Counted from the first letter of the stretch, positions 8,846 to 19,031 are shown. The stretch is DNA of 64,000 nt from Marinomonas arctica (GCF_003259225.1 NZ_QHJF01000002.1:62001-126000); one strand, 5' to 3'. The notes: generated from the sequence alone by a model not told the origin. Program-made: numbers and translations.

Positions 8846-11101
8846 ATGGTTAAGCATTTACGAACATACGCCTTATTTTTTCAAAGTCTTTTCGTATTGC
8901 CAGTGGCACACGGACAAGTGGATCAATGGGACTGGACTCCGAGAGAGTCCTTGACAACTGAGCAACAATCTCAGCTCAGTAGATACTGTCAAGGGTCCTA
9001 TATTAACAGCTGGCAAGCGAACGATGTTCAAGGAACCGACCTCGCCGCAGACCTGATAGTCCGTGACGAAAACGGTGTGATCCACCTTCAAGGAGCGGCC
9101 GAAATACGCCAACCAGAAACCACCTTGTATGCTGATGAAATAGAAGGCATACCTGATGAATATTATCAAGCTGATGGGCATGTGACTCTGCGTAGTAACA
9201 ATCAACTGATCCGCAGTTCACGCGCTTACATAACAAATAACAACAATTCGCCAACAGAATTCAGTGATGCTAAGTTTCTTAGCCACCAGTCCAAAACTCG
9301 AGGCGAAGCTAAACTACTCTCACGCAGTCAAAATGGCGTCATTTTTATAAAAGAAGGCTTTTTTACGACCTGCGAACCTACGCAAGAAAGCTGGCAGCTT
9401 TATGGAAGCTCTATAAAGATCGATACAAACAGTGGCTTTGGCACCGCTCAACACGTACAAATTCGCGTCGCTGGGCTGCCTATTTTTTATTTTCCTTGGT
9501 TGCGATTTCCAATTGACAACACTCGTCAAACTGGCTTTTTATTTCCTAGCTTTGGGTTCTCAGGGTCGGATGGTTTAAGCCTCTCAACCCCATTTTACTG
9601 GAACATTGCCCCTAACTATGATGCGACCATCACACCACAGTTTATTCAAGAAAAAGGCGAGGGACTCGATCTAGAGTTACGTCATTTAAGCCCTTATGGT
9701 GAAACAACTTACGAGCAATCCACATTTTTTGACAAGGATGAAAGTGAACAAACGCTCCTTAAACTCACCACCGCCCAAAGAATAAACACCTATTTTAACG
9801 CTGGACTCTTGCTAGAAGACAATCCAACAAGGGATAAATACCCTGAAGCAAACAGCACATCCATTGGCGAGAAAGATCATTATCAACGAAGCGTTTATAT
9901 AAACGCTAACAATGGTAACTTCCTCAATAAGGTGACTTACTTAACCTATCAAACACCTGATCAGGCCATTGATCAACCTTTCGAATGGTTGCCCAGAATT
10001 GATAGTTCCTATCGTTTATCGACAAGCCGCTTAGATTATAGAATTGATGCTCAATACACGGATTTTTACGATCCAGATGAAAATAATTTTGATGGTAAAA
10101 GAATTGTTTTGAATCAAGATACAAAAGCAAACTTCAACAATGACTGGGGAAGCTTAACGTCAGGTATTTTAGCACAGTATCGAGATTATGATCTTCATAG
10201 CTATCAAACAAAATCGGATAGCGAAGAATCTATTGAGCATTTTACTGGATACATTGACTCCTCAATCGTTTTTGAACGTCGTTTAACCCTAGACAGCAGT
10301 GTGTGGCGGCAAACGCTTGAGCCGCAGCTAAGTTATTTAAATTCACCTTTTAAAGATCAAGACCTTATTCCTGACTTTGATGCAAGTGCACCAATAATGA
10401 CCTATTCTCAAGCATTTAGTCACAACCGATTTAATGGCAACGATAGAATTGGCGATACGGAGCAAGTCACATTTGGTCTAGAAAGTCGTCTATATGATGC
10501 AAGCAATAATGAAAGATGGGCATTTAAAGCGGGTCAGATCTTTTATTTGAAAGATCGTTATGTTGGTATTACTGGCAACACGGATGAAAATAATGCAGTT
10601 GATGACTCACAGCGAAGCGACTTGCTCACCTCGACTAACTACAATGCCGATCGCTTTAGTTTAACGGGGAATTTGAATTACAACCTTGACAACAGCAAGG
10701 TAAACTTAGCTCAAGTCGTTGCAACTCTTAAACCCGTTGACGATGTTAAAATTAATCTTAGCTATTTGTATACAATTAATAACATTGACCCAGAGGATGA
10801 TGCCAAACAAGCCAGTATAGGAAGTATTTTCCCACTCAATCAGAACTGGTCAATGTTTACCCAATACACCTATGACTTTTTGAGACAAGACTCCTCTAAA
10901 GAGATCGTAGGATTGGGCTATGAAAATTGCTGCCTAAAAGTGTCCTTAAGCTATCAAGATTGGCTTAATGAGGATAATAAATACGATCGGGGCGTCTTTT
11001 TACAATTTATTTTACGTAGTTTAAGCAGTGCTGGTCGCGCTAATACCGAAGCCAGTAATATTGCTGACAGCTATTGGAACCAAGGAAAAGTTGGATATTA
11101 A
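8846..11101 (+). CDS. lptD: LPS-assembly outer membrane protein LptD
   Basis: This beta-barrel inserts LPS into the outer leaflet together with LptE. From the ATG at 8846 the protein is 751 residues: a signal peptide to about ...VAHG, an OstA/LptA-like beta-jellyroll (about 60-175) beginning after a Cys in RYCQGS, then a long barrel rich in alternating aromatic strands. Cysteines at CEPTQESW and the adjacent pair in ENCCLKVS match the positions needed for the inter-domain disulfides. An in-frame TTG at 8825 is possible but would spoil the signal peptide. It heads the operon to cca and is 2 nt from surA. Confidence 0.94.
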   Translation: MVKHLRTYALFFQSLFVLPVAHGQVDQWDWTPRESLTTEQQSQLSRYCQGSYINSWQANDVQGTDLAADLIVRDENGVIHLQGAAEIRQPETTLYADEIEGIPDEYYQADGHVTLRSNNQLIRSSRAYITNNNNSPTEFSDAKFLSHQSKTRGEAKLLSRSQNGVIFIKEGFFTTCEPTQESWQLYGSSIKIDTNSGFGTAQHVQIRVAGLPIFYFPWLRFPIDNTRQTGFLFPSFGFSGSDGLSLSTPFYWNIAPNYDATITPQFIQEKGEGLDLELRHLSPYGETTYEQSTFFDKDESEQTLLKLTTAQRINTYFNAGLLLEDNPTRDKYPEANSTSIGEKDHYQRSVYINANNGNFLNKVTYLTYQTPDQAIDQPFEWLPRIDSSYRLSTSRLDYRIDAQYTDFYDPDENNFDGKRIVLNQDTKANFNNDWGSLTSGILAQYRDYDLHSYQTKSDSEESIEHFTGYIDSSIVFERRLTLDSSVWRQTLEPQLSYLNSPFKDQDLIPDFDASAPIMTYSQAFSHNRFNGNDRIGDTEQVTFGLESRLYDASNNERWAFKAGQIFYLKDRYVGITGNTDENNAVDDSQRSDLLTSTNYNADRFSLTGNLNYNLDNSKVNLAQVVATLKPVDDVKINLSYLYTINNIDPEDDAKQASIGSIFPLNQNWSMFTQYTYDFLRQDSSKEIVGLGYENCCLKVSLSYQDWLNEDNKYDRGVFLQFILRSLSSAGRANTEASNIADSYWNQGKVGY

Positions 11102-11103
11102 TC

Positions 11104-12354
11104 ATGAAGTTGTTTTCTTTTTTCTCTTTTATGGTCGTGACACTGCTGCCGCTGCAAACTTTGCATGCTGCACCGACAAAAATTGATGGCATTTCAGCCA
11201 TTGTGGATTCAAAGCCCATTTTAGAAAGTGATATTCAAAATCGCTTCCAGATTGTCAAAGACCGAGTGCCTGGTGGGGTGATGACAGACAATATCCACCG
11301 TCAAATTCAAAATCAGATGATTGACGAAGCTCTGCAGGTAAACTATGCCCGCAAAATCGGCATGAGAGTCTCCAGCACTGATGTGGATAACGCCATCCTT
11401 GGCGTGGCTCAAAATATGAACTTAGACCTGCAAGGCTTAAAAAATGTGCTTGCGAGTAAGGGCATTAACTACTCACGCTATCGTGAGCAAATTGAACAAG
11501 AAATCTTAATCAATAACGTAAAGCGAGAAACTTTAAAAAAGCGCATTGTGATTTCTGAACAAGAAATTAACGATTATTTAAGCTCAGATACCAGCATCAC
11601 CAAAGAAAAAGAACAAGTTCGTCTGCGTCACTTACTTATCAGAGCGAGTAACCCAGAAGAAGCCGAAGCCAAAATCCGGTCTATTAGGCAAAAAATCAAT
11701 ACCGAGGAGGATTTCATTCAACAAGCGGTTGAAAACTCTGACGGGCAATTTGCTATTGAAGGAGGCGACTTAGGCTGGCGTCCACTAAATCAACTCCCAC
11801 CATTATTTGTTCGCGCTTTGGAAACCGACCAAGGCCCTCTTATTGGACCATTACAAAGCAATGCAGGCTTTCATTTACTTTGGTTGATCGAAAAACGTTC
11901 ACCTGATGTCACCTTGCAGCAGCAGACCAAAGTACGCCACATTTTGGTCCGCGCTAATGAAATTCGCAATATAGAGCAAACTAAAGTATTAGCCGAAGAA
12001 CTGTACAATAAGTTAGAAAATGGTGCCGATTTCGCCCAATTGGCGAAAGAGCAAAGTGAAGATCAAGGCTCTACCTTACAAGGTGGTGATTTAGGCTGGG
12101 TAACGCCAGGCACCATGGTGCCTGAATTTGAAAGCATGATGGATCAAACCAGTATCGGTAGCATTAGCAAACCTTTCCGCACACAATTTGGCTGGCATAT
12201 CTTGCAAGTCGAAGGTCGTCGTGAAGCGGATATCAGCGACAAAGTAAAACGCAGTAATGCTGAGCGCGCCTTAACCGCTCAAAAACAAGACGTTGTGCTT
12301 GGCAACTGGCTTGACGAGCTACGTGCAGATGCCTTCATTGACATCAAAAAATAA
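11104..12354 (+). CDS. surA: Periplasmic chaperone/peptidyl-prolyl isomerase SurA
   Basis: SurA escorts unfolded outer membrane proteins, LptD among them, to the BAM complex. The 416-residue protein has a signal peptide cleaved near LHA-APT, the N-terminal chaperone domain (about 25-165), two parvulin domains (about 170-270 and 280-380, each with the RHLL/RHIL and GGDLGW pattern) and a C-terminal helix. The start is set at 11104, because the frame's earlier codons lie inside lptD and would disrupt the signal peptide. It is tightly coupled behind lptD. Confidence 0.96.
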   Translation: MKLFSFFSFMVVTLLPLQTLHAAPTKIDGISAIVDSKPILESDIQNRFQIVKDRVPGGVMTDNIHRQIQNQMIDEALQVNYARKIGMRVSSTDVDNAILGVAQNMNLDLQGLKNVLASKGINYSRYREQIEQEILINNVKRETLKKRIVISEQEINDYLSSDTSITKEKEQVRLRHLLIRASNPEEAEAKIRSIRQKINTEEDFIQQAVENSDGQFAIEGGDLGWRPLNQLPPLFVRALETDQGPLIGPLQSNAGFHLLWLIEKRSPDVTLQQQTKVRHILVRANEIRNIEQTKVLAEELYNKLENGADFAQLAKEQSEDQGSTLQGGDLGWVTPGTMVPEFESMMDQTSIGSISKPFRTQFGWHILQVEGRREADISDKVKRSNAERALTAQKQDVVLGNWLDELRADAFIDIKK

Positions 12355-12363
12355 GAGAAAAGC

Positions 12364-13383
12364 ATGGCGAATAATCCGGTAGAGTCACTCCCTATTATTG
12401 CCATCACCTCTGGTGAACCGGCAGGAATCGGCCCTGACATTATTCTAAGCGCCTTAAACGAGCAGACTTTTCCTGCTCGTTTAATTATTCTTGCTGATCC
12501 ACAATTACTAAAAGATAGAGCGTCAACACTGGGTCTAACTGTCGACATTCGAACACTCAGTCACTCACATGAAGTAAGCGCGCATCAACAAGGCATGATT
12601 AGCGTCTTGCCAATTCAGCAAGCGAAACAGACGATTGCTGGCGTTCTAGACATCGCTAATTCAGCTTATGTTTTAGAAACGCTCAAACACGCCGGGGAAG
12701 GTTGTCTACGAAAAGAATTTGATGCCATTGTCACCCCTCCGGTTCACAAAGGCATCTTATGCGAAACGGGTGTGCATTTTTCTGGGCATACCGAATTCTT
12801 TCAGGCTCAGTGTAAGTCACCACATGTGGTGATGATGCTAGCCACAGAAGCAATGAAAGTGGCACTCGTCACCACTCACCTACCACTAAAAGATGTGTCT
12901 GCTGCCATTACAGAGCAAAGTATCAGTCTTGTCATCAACGCACTGAATCAAGACCTGCAAGAGAAATTCGGGATTACAAAACCAAAGATCTTAGTCTGTG
13001 GTTTAAACCCCCATGCCGGTGAAGATGGTCATCTTGGTAGAGAAGAAATTGACGTTATTATTCCAACACTCGATAAACTGCGCCAAGAAGGCTTAGATCT
13101 TGTGGGCCCTCTTCCAGCAGACACCCTGTTTACCCCAAAATACCTAAATGATGCCGACTGCGCCTTGGCCATGTATCACGATCAAGGCTTACCTGTGTTA
13201 AAATATTCAGGTTTTGGTAATGCCGTCAATATCACATTAGGCTTACCTATTATTCGAACATCTGTCGACCACGGCACAGCCATTGATTTGGCTGGCACAG
13301 GCAAAGCAAATAACGGCAGCCTTAAAGTGGCCATTCAACATGCTATTAATATGGCAAATAACGCGAAAAAGTTTTCTAAATGA
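12364..13383 (+). CDS. pdxA: 4-hydroxythreonine-4-phosphate dehydrogenase
   Basis: PdxA oxidises 4-phosphohydroxy-L-threonine in DXP-dependent pyridoxal phosphate synthesis. The protein is 339 residues. [11 protein letters not shown] at the start, and the metal-ligand histidines in [18 protein letters not shown] and MYHDQGLP, are diagnostic. Its end overlaps the rsmA start by 4 nt (ATGA). The surA-pdxA-rsmA-apaG-apaH order is conserved in many gammaproteobacteria. Confidence 0.96.
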   Translation: MANNPVESLPIIAITSGEPAGIGPDIILSALNEQTFPARLIILADPQLLKDRASTLGLTVDIRTLSHSHEVSAHQQGMISVLPIQQAKQTIAGVLDIANSAYVLETLKHAGEGCLRKEFDAIVTPPVHKGILCETGVHFSGHTEFFQAQCKSPHVVMMLATEAMKVALVTTHLPLKDVSAAITEQSISLVINALNQDLQEKFGITKPKILVCGLNPHAGEDGHLGREEIDVIIPTLDKLRQEGLDLVGPLPADTLFTPKYLNDADCALAMYHDQGLPVLKYSGFGNAVNITLGLPIIRTSVDHGTAIDLAGTGKANNGSLKVAIQHAINMANNAKKFSK

Positions 13384-14180
13384 GCAAACAGCAGCCCCAT
13401 AAAGCCAGAAAAAGATTCGGCCAAAACTTCCTTCATGATCACGGCGTAATTCGACGCATTGTGGCATGCATTGGCCCCAAAAAAGGTCAGCGCATCGTCG
13501 AGATTGGACCGGGCAAAGGCGCCTTAACGGAAGGCATAATCAGTGTTACTGAGCGCATGGATGTCGTTGAACTTGACCGTGATCTAATCCCTATTTTGAA
13601 GGTAAACTTATTCCGCTTTCCCGAGCTTACCGTTCATGAAGCGGATGCCATGAAATTTGATTTTGCCTCACTGAGCACGCCAGAACAAGCCATTCGTGTT
13701 GTAGGCAACTTGCCTTACAACATTTCAACGCCGCTTATTTTTCATTTATTAAGCCAAGCCAACGCCATTGAAGACATGCACTTCATGCTACAAAAAGAAG
13801 TGGTTGATCGTTTGGCCGCGCGCCCTGGTGATAGCCTTTATGGACGCCTTAGCGTGATGGCACAGTATTATTGCTCCGTCGAATCACTCTTTATTGTTGG
13901 GCCAGAATCATTCGACCCAGCGCCAAAAGTCGATTCTGCCATTGTGAGAATGACGCCACATAAAGCATTACCTTACCCAGTTAATGACATAAAAATGCTA
14001 GAAGACATGGTTAGAATCGGCTTTCAACAGCGCCGCAAAACCCTACGCAACAATTACAAAGGGGTATTAGACACCGATGATTTTTCGGCACTCAATATTG
14101 ACCCCACATTGCGTCCTGAAAGGCTTGACGTGGAAGACTTCGTTCGAATCACCAACTACGTCCTCAAAAAGGAAGGGTAA
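13380..14180 (+). CDS. rsmA: 16S rRNA dimethyladenosine transferase RsmA/KsgA
   Basis: RsmA dimethylates A1518 and A1519 of 16S rRNA, a late quality gate in 30S assembly. The 266-residue protein shows GQNFLHD, SAM motif [11 protein letters not shown], and the catalytic NLPYNIS (motif IV), then the C-terminal helical domain with [11 protein letters not shown]. It is translationally coupled to pdxA, and its TAA is immediately followed by the apaG ATG. Confidence 0.97.
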   Translation: MSKQQPHKARKRFGQNFLHDHGVIRRIVACIGPKKGQRIVEIGPGKGALTEGIISVTERMDVVELDRDLIPILKVNLFRFPELTVHEADAMKFDFASLSTPEQAIRVVGNLPYNISTPLIFHLLSQANAIEDMHFMLQKEVVDRLAARPGDSLYGRLSVMAQYYCSVESLFIVGPESFDPAPKVDSAIVRMTPHKALPYPVNDIKMLEDMVRIGFQQRRKTLRNNYKGVLDTDDFSALNIDPTLRPERLDVEDFVRITNYVLKKEG

Positions 14181-14555
14181 ATGCAGAAATATGACGTCGC
14201 GGTTTCTGTTCGCACAGAATATCTCGCAAGCCAATCAACACCTAATGAATCCCGTTACGTATTTGCCTATCACATTTCAATCACCAACTGCGGAACAGAG
14301 CCGGCCAAGCTTCAGACCCGCCACTGGATTATTACCAATGGCAATGAGCAGGTACAAGAAGTGAAAGGCAGCGGCGTCATTGGAGAATATCCGCACTTAG
14401 CGCCAGGAGAGTCTTTTCATTACACCAGCGGCACGGTGATGGACACAGTTGTTGGCAGCATGCAGGGTAGCTATCAATTTCTGGCAGACGATGGCACAGA
14501 GTTTGACGCCCCTATTCGCCCTTTCACTCTGTCTGTCCCCAATCAGGTTCACTGA
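14181..14555 (+). CDS. apaG: ApaG domain protein
   Basis: This 124-residue protein is a single ApaG immunoglobulin-like beta-sandwich. Typical elements are YVFAYHISITN, RHWIITNG, VKGSGVIGEYPHLAPGESF, YTSGT and MQGSYQF. The biochemical role is unsettled in bacteria; the gene is linked to Ap4A metabolism through its operon with apaH. It starts directly after the rsmA stop codon, so coupling is likely. Confidence 0.96.
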   Translation: MQKYDVAVSVRTEYLASQSTPNESRYVFAYHISITNCGTEPAKLQTRHWIITNGNEQVQEVKGSGVIGEYPHLAPGESFHYTSGTVMDTVVGSMQGSYQFLADDGTEFDAPIRPFTLSVPNQVH

Positions 14556-14563
14556 GGCAATTT

Positions 14564-15391
14564 ATGGCAACCTATGTTATTGGTGATTTACAAGGCTGTC
14601 TTACGCCTTTAGTGCAGCTTTTAGAACAAATTAATTACCACCCTGAACAAGACAAACTTTGGTTTGCTGGTGATCTGATCAATCGCGGTGAAGAGTCGCT
14701 AGAAACGCTTCGCTTCATCAAATCACTGGGCCACAACGCCACCATTGTTTTAGGCAACCATGACCTGCATTTGCTGGCGGTTTCCCATGGCTATGGAAAG
14801 TTAAAACGGGGTGATACATTAGCTGAAATACTGACAGCAGGCGATCGTGATGACTTAATGAACTGGCTTCGCCAACAGCCCTTATTTCACTACGATGAGC
14901 AACTTAATACCGTGATGACACACGCGGGAATCCCGCCTTGCTGGGATCTAGCAAAAACTCAATCTCTCGCCAACGAAGTCGAGACAAAACTCAAATCAGA
15001 CAGTGTTGATGATTTTTTTGCGACCATGTATGGTAATACTCCAGACACATGGAGCGATGAACTGACAGGCTTAGATCGTCTTCGTGCGATCACTAATTAC
15101 CTTACTCGCATGCGTTTTTGCGATGAAAACAGTAAGCTTGATCTTAAATCTAAAGAAGGCATTAACACCGCTGAGAAAGGCTTCGCTCCTTGGTTTAATT
15201 ATCCCTCAAAAGTGCCTAAGGACTGCCATATCGTTTTTGGTCATTGGGCCGCTTTAGAAGGAAAAACCCAGTTAGAACGTATCCATGCATTAGACACAGG
15301 CTGCGTCTGGGGCGGAAGTTTGACGGCGTTGCGCTTAGAAGATAAACAGCGCTTTAGTACACCTTGCACACTTAATCGGAAGAATTCATGA
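14564..15391 (+). CDS. apaH: Symmetrical diadenosine tetraphosphatase
   Basis: ApaH hydrolyses Ap4A to two ADP and also removes Np4 caps from RNA. The 275-residue metallophosphatase has the signature blocks GDLQG, GDLINRG and GNHDLH near the N terminus, and the FGHWA motif near the C terminus. A GAGG SD lies upstream of the ATG. It overlaps glpE by 4 nt. Confidence 0.96.
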   Translation: MATYVIGDLQGCLTPLVQLLEQINYHPEQDKLWFAGDLINRGEESLETLRFIKSLGHNATIVLGNHDLHLLAVSHGYGKLKRGDTLAEILTAGDRDDLMNWLRQQPLFHYDEQLNTVMTHAGIPPCWDLAKTQSLANEVETKLKSDSVDDFFATMYGNTPDTWSDELTGLDRLRAITNYLTRMRFCDENSKLDLKSKEGINTAEKGFAPWFNYPSKVPKDCHIVFGHWAALEGKTQLERIHALDTGCVWGGSLTALRLEDKQRFSTPCTLNRKNS

Positions 15392-15708
15392 CTTTTCATT
15401 GTATTGATATTTCAGATGCACTGCCAATTATTGAAAACAATGCCACCATTGTTGATATTCGCGATCTGACCAGTTTCCATAACAGTCACATGACAAACGC
15501 AATCAGCTTAACCAATGATAACGTTCAAGACTTTATTGACAGCACCGCAAAAGACCAGCCAGTTATTGTCTGCTGCTACCATGGTAATAGCAGTAAAGGC
15601 GCGGCAGAATACCTAGCATCGCAAGGTTTCAAGGCAGTCTACTCACTAAATGGTGGTTTTAGTCAATGGAGCGCCATGTTTCCAGAACAATGCGAAACGG
15701 GTAGCTAA
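15388..15708 (+). CDS. glpE: Thiosulfate sulfurtransferase GlpE (single-domain rhodanese)
   Basis: The 106-residue protein has one rhodanese domain. The active-site loop CCYHGNSSKG is nearly the same as that of E. coli GlpE, with the second Cys as the persulfide carrier, and VDIRD gives the conserved Asp-Arg. Here it is located with apaH and cca, not with glp genes, as in Pseudomonas. It transfers sulfane sulfur to cyanide or thioredoxin; the physiological role is uncertain. Confidence 0.92.
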   Translation: MTFHCIDISDALPIIENNATIVDIRDLTSFHNSHMTNAISLTNDNVQDFIDSTAKDQPVIVCCYHGNSSKGAAEYLASQGFKAVYSLNGGFSQWSAMFPEQCETGS

Positions 15709-15714
15709 CCAACC

Positions 15715-16812
15715 ATGATAGCCAAGTATCAAGTCTATCTCGTTGGCGGTGCTGTGAGAGACGCACTTTTAGCACTGCCAGTTATCGATCATGACTGGGT
15801 TGTCACTGGTGCCACCCCAGAGCAACTTGAGCAACAAGGCTATCAGCAAGTAGGCAAACAATTTCCTGTTTTCCTGCATCCCAAAAGCAAAGAGGAATAC
15901 GCTCTTGCTCGCAAAGAAAAAAAGCAAGGGCAAGGCTATACAGGCTTTATCTGTGACTTTTCTCCTGACATCAGCCTAGAAGAAGATCTGGAACGCAGAG
16001 ACCTGACCATCAATGCCATAGCACAAGATAAAGATGGCGCCTTAATTGACCCCTTTCATGGTCAACAAGATTTACGAGATCGCGTATTACGTCACGTTTC
16101 GGATGCTTTTATTGAAGACCCGCTTCGAATATTGCGTGTTGCTCGCTTTGCCGCACGTTTCCATCATTTTGGCTTTACTATTGCCCCCGAAACCATCCGG
16201 TTAATGCAAACCATTAGCACCTCGGGAGAACTATCTAGTTTAAGTGCAGAACGGGTATGGAAAGAACTAGAAAAGGCCCTTAATACTCAACATGCCAATA
16301 TTTTTTGCTCGGTATTAAAGGAAGTAAACGCTCTAGATAAGCTTTTTCCTGAGTTAGTATGGGAGGAAGACCTGAACCTTATCGAGAGTCTAAGCCAAAA
16401 GAACATAACACCCGCCCAGCGCTGGGCAATGTTATGCAAAAACACGCCACTTGCTCAACTCACCCGATTACATGAACGCATCCGCTGCCCAAATCAATTC
16501 AAAATACTGGCAGAGCAAACACGCTCATTCATAGAAAATCAACATATACCTATGGATTCCATCGCGTGGGAAAGCTGGTTAGTTTGCGTTAATGCCATAA
16601 AAAAACCCCAACCTTATGTTTTACTGATTGAGGTTCTGAGCCATTTGACGAACAGCGACATTCATGACTGGCAATCATTGCGAAATACCATAGCGACCAT
16701 CAATGCCGCCCCATTCATCAAACAAGGCTTAAGTGGCGCTGAGCTAGGACAAGCGTTGAAAAAAGCCCGTACAGAGGCTCTCGACAAAACCCTATCCCCT
16801 TTGATCAATTAA
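15715..16812 (+). CDS. cca: tRNA CCA-adding enzyme, HD motif absent
   Basis: This class II nucleotidyltransferase adds or repairs the tRNA 3' CCA end. The 365-residue protein shows LVGGAVRD, the DHDWVV catalytic carboxylates, [24 protein letters not shown] and ERVWKELE, all strongly Cca-like. The E. coli enzyme is longer (412 aa as recalled), with a C-terminal HD phosphohydrolase domain. Here the equivalent LCHD segment reads LCKN and the following histidine-rich stretch is missing. It should therefore be a plain CCA enzyme without 2',3'-cyclic phosphodiesterase or phosphatase activity. It ends the lptD-cca operon and converges on folB. Confidence 0.93.
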   Translation: MIAKYQVYLVGGAVRDALLALPVIDHDWVVTGATPEQLEQQGYQQVGKQFPVFLHPKSKEEYALARKEKKQGQGYTGFICDFSPDISLEEDLERRDLTINAIAQDKDGALIDPFHGQQDLRDRVLRHVSDAFIEDPLRILRVARFAARFHHFGFTIAPETIRLMQTISTSGELSSLSAERVWKELEKALNTQHANIFCSVLKEVNALDKLFPELVWEEDLNLIESLSQKNITPAQRWAMLCKNTPLAQLTRLHERIRCPNQFKILAEQTRSFIENQHIPMDSIAWESWLVCVNAIKKPQPYVLLIEVLSHLTNSDIHDWQSLRNTIATINAAPFIKQGLSGAELGQALKKARTEALDKTLSPLIN

Positions 16813-16823
16813 CACATAACGTC

Positions 16824-17189
16824 TCAATAAGTGACCGTAGACTTTCTGTGAATTTTCACACCTACGGCTTGAGCTGCTGACACCGCTCCAGGCTTTCGCA
16901 ATGTTAGCGTGATCGCGTTTAATTTAAACTGTCCTATCAATTCAGCAACCAAGTGCTCTGCCAAGGTTTCAATTAGCTCAAATTGACGTTCAGCACAAAA
17001 CGCTAAAATGTAATTGGAGATTGCCTCGTAATCCAATGTCTTCGCAAGATCATCCGTCTCTGCCGGAACACGATTATCGTGCTCCATTTCCAAGTCAAAC
17101 ACCAAATCTTGCTGGATTTTTTTTTCCCAATCGTACACACCGATCACAGCTTGCGTTTTTAAACCCTCAATAAACACTAGGTCGGTCAC
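16824..17189 (-). CDS. folB: Dihydroneopterin aldolase
   Basis: FolB converts 7,8-dihydroneopterin to 6-hydroxymethyl-dihydropterin in folate synthesis. The protein is 121 residues. The family features are VIGVYDWE with the catalytic Glu, LDYEAIS with the catalytic Tyr, LIETLAEH, and TLRKPGAV with the active-site Lys. It sits 1 nt downstream of tsaD on the same strand, a conserved pair. folP lies elsewhere in this window. Confidence 0.95.
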   Translation of the reverse strand: MTDLVFIEGLKTQAVIGVYDWEKKIQQDLVFDLEMEHDNRVPAETDDLAKTLDYEAISNYILAFCAERQFELIETLAEHLVAELIGQFKLNAITLTLRKPGAVSAAQAVGVKIHRKSTVTY

Positions 17190-17190
17190 A

Positions 17191-18228
17191 TTAAGACTCC
17201 TTTAGAGGTGGCAATTCAGATAAAGGCCAACGGGCGCGTATTGACAAACTAAGCTCAGAAAATTGACCATTGACCAAACGCTGAGCACCAGCATAAGCGA
17301 TCATGGCACCATTATCGGTACAAAATTCCGGTCTGGCATAAAACACACTGGCTTTGATTTTTTTCAGTTGGCTTTCAAGCTGCTCACGTAATCGTTGATT
17401 CGCGCTCACGCCACCGGCAATAATCAATCGTTTCAAACCTTCTGCTTCCAGCGCTCGACGACACTTTATGACCAAGGTATCGACCACAGCGGTTTCAAAC
17501 GCCAAAGCAGCATCCGCTTTGAACTGCTCATCGCAGCGATCATGATCTAATGCATCATGTACCGCCGTTAAAAACGCGGTTTTCAAACCACTGAAACTGA
17601 AATCCAAACCTGGACGATCTGTCATCGGGCGCGGGAATGTCAACCCAGATTCAGCATTACCACGTTTCGCTAACGCCGCAATATATGGCCCTCCGGGATA
17701 AGGTAGACCAATCATCTTAGCGGCTTTATCAAAAGCCTCTCCTGCCGCATCATCAAGAGATTGACCTAAAAGACGGTATTCACCGATCGCATCAACACGC
17801 ACCAATTGAGTGTGTCCACCAGACACCAGCAAAGCAACGAAAGGCATTTCTGGTTGCGACTCTTCTAGCATTGGCGCTAAAAGATGCCCTTCCATATGGT
17901 GCACTCCCAAAGCTGGAATCCCCAATGCATACGCCAAAGAATGACCAATCGTCGCGCCAGCCATCAAGGCACCAACCAAGCCAGGACCACTGGTGTAAGC
18001 AATCGCATCCAGTTCCGATTTTTTTATTCCCGCAGCGTGTAATACCTCATCGATAAGCGGCAACGTTTTACGGACATGATCACGGGAAGCCAATTCGGGT
18101 ACAACACCACCGTATTCAGCGTGCTGAGCGATTTGAGAGTAAATCTTGTGTGCCAAAAGACCTTTCTCGGTATCGTAAATAGCGATCCCCGTTTCATCAC
18201 AAGAAGTTTCTAATCCCAATACTTTCAT
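17191..18228 (-). CDS. tsaD: tRNA N6-threonylcarbamoyladenosine transferase TsaD
   Basis: TsaD attaches the threonylcarbamoyl group to A37 of ANN-decoding tRNAs, working with TsaB and TsaE. The protein is 345 residues with an ASKHA fold. [11 protein letters not shown] at the start, HHMEGH with the metal-binding histidines, [17 protein letters not shown] and the third metal ligand Asp in [12 protein letters not shown] are all present. It is divergent from rpsU across a 435-bp region and is cotranscribed with folB. Confidence 0.97.
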   Translation of the reverse strand: MKVLGLETSCDETGIAIYDTEKGLLAHKIYSQIAQHAEYGGVVPELASRDHVRKTLPLIDEVLHAAGIKKSELDAIAYTSGPGLVGALMAGATIGHSLAYALGIPALGVHHMEGHLLAPMLEESQPEMPFVALLVSGGHTQLVRVDAIGEYRLLGQSLDDAAGEAFDKAAKMIGLPYPGGPYIAALAKRGNAESGLTFPRPMTDRPGLDFSFSGLKTAFLTAVHDALDHDRCDEQFKADAALAFETAVVDTLVIKCRRALEAEGLKRLIIAGGVSANQRLREQLESQLKKIKASVFYARPEFCTDNGAMIAYAGAQRLVNGQFSELSLSIRARWPLSELPPLKES

Positions 18229-18327
18229 CAGAATAATCTCATTAATAATTTGCGTATATTGTACCTTATCTGTTCAGACCATTGCAGAGCAAACCGCAAC
18301 TTAGTTCGTATTCAGCGTAAATGAGAT

Positions 18328-18356
18328 TAGACACCGCTAGGTAAAAGCTTTATAAT
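18328..18356 (+). promoter_or_regulatory. Strong sigma-70 promoter for rpsU
   Basis: TAGACA (5/6) is followed by exactly 17 nt and a perfect TATAAT at 18351-18356. Transcription would begin near 18363, leaving a roughly 300-nt untranslated leader before rpsU. This is the best-matching promoter seen in the window. Confidence 0.8.
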
Positions 18357-18663
18357 GCGCGCGTTTTAAATGTTTAAATAAAAAGGCAGGTGATTTTTCT
18401 AGCTTAACCCATGGCTTCCATGTAAAGAGAAGCAAAATGGCAAACAAGCACCCTATGAAAAAATGAATACCGTTACAGACGCGATAACAGTCTGTTCAGG
18501 GTTAAGCCTTTTGGCTTAGGCTTTTGGTTTAGGGAAATCGATCCATACTGGATCACACTCTGTTCAACAAAAGCGCGCTTTGAAAGCCCATTAAATACGG
18601 GTATAGTTCACGCCGTTTTTGTGAATACTTAAACGTTTTAAAAATATTCTTAAAGGTAAAAAC
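18357..18663 (+). other. Long rpsU leader with coupled mini-ORFs and hairpins
   Basis: This is a gene-free stretch between the rpsU promoter and the rpsU ATG. It holds a 9-codon mini-ORF (ATG at 18437, AGAGAAG upstream) whose TGA overlaps the ATG at 18463 of an 18-codon mini-ORF ending at 18519. The second overlaps two hairpins, ACAGAC/GTCTGT and TAAGCC/GGCTTA (18503-18518). The part nearest tsaD (18229-18327) likely carries the tsaD promoter, with a TACAAT-like -10 on the minus strand. No RNA family was recognised. The mini-ORFs are inferred, not proven. Confidence 0.4.
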
Positions 18664-18879
18664 ATGCCAGCAGTAAAAGTAAAAGATAACGAACCATTTG
18701 ACATCGCTCTACGTCGCTTCAAACGCTCTTGTGAAAAAGCAGGCGTTTTGGCTGAAGTTCGTCGTCGTGAATGCTACGAAAAACCAACAACACTTCGTAA
18801 ACGCGCTGCAGCTGCCGCTGTGAAACGCCACGCGAAGAAAGTTTCTCGTGAGCAAAAGAAATTCCAACGTTTGTACTAG
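18664..18879 (+). CDS. rpsU: 30S ribosomal protein S21
   Basis: The 71-residue basic protein matches bS21 in length and sequence, with [17 protein letters not shown] and the Arg/Lys-rich C-terminal helix ending in LY. S21 helps 30S initiation near the anti-SD. It leads the rpsU-yqeY-dnaG-rpoD cluster but is separated from yqeY by a strong terminator, so S21 can be made in excess over primase and sigma. Confidence 0.97.
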
Positions 18880-18948
18880 GCCAATCTGCCGTTTGGCACT
18901 TTGCAAAAAACAAATGTTTGCCTAGACGTTTCTAACTTTTAGGCTTAT

Positions 18949-18984
18949 AAAAAACGGCTAGTTAACCAACTAGCCGTTTTTTTT
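18949..18984 (+). terminator. Rho-independent terminator after rpsU
   Basis: A perfect 15-bp stem, AAAAAACGGCTAGTT with its complement around an AACC loop, is followed by a T-run. It recalls the internal terminator between rpsU and dnaG in the E. coli macromolecular synthesis operon. Partial read-through would set the lower expression of yqeY and dnaG. Confidence 0.92.
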
Positions 18985-19031
18985 GCCTATATGCCTACCC
19001 GACAACTATCTACCGAAAGTAAGAGGATCCC

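Noticed and set aside
18503-18530. Short repeated TTTTGGCTTAGG/TTTTGGTTTAGG units in the rpsU leader as a direct-repeat array
   Set aside because: Only two imperfect copies, partly explained by the TAAGCC/GGCTTA hairpin; not an array or CRISPR.
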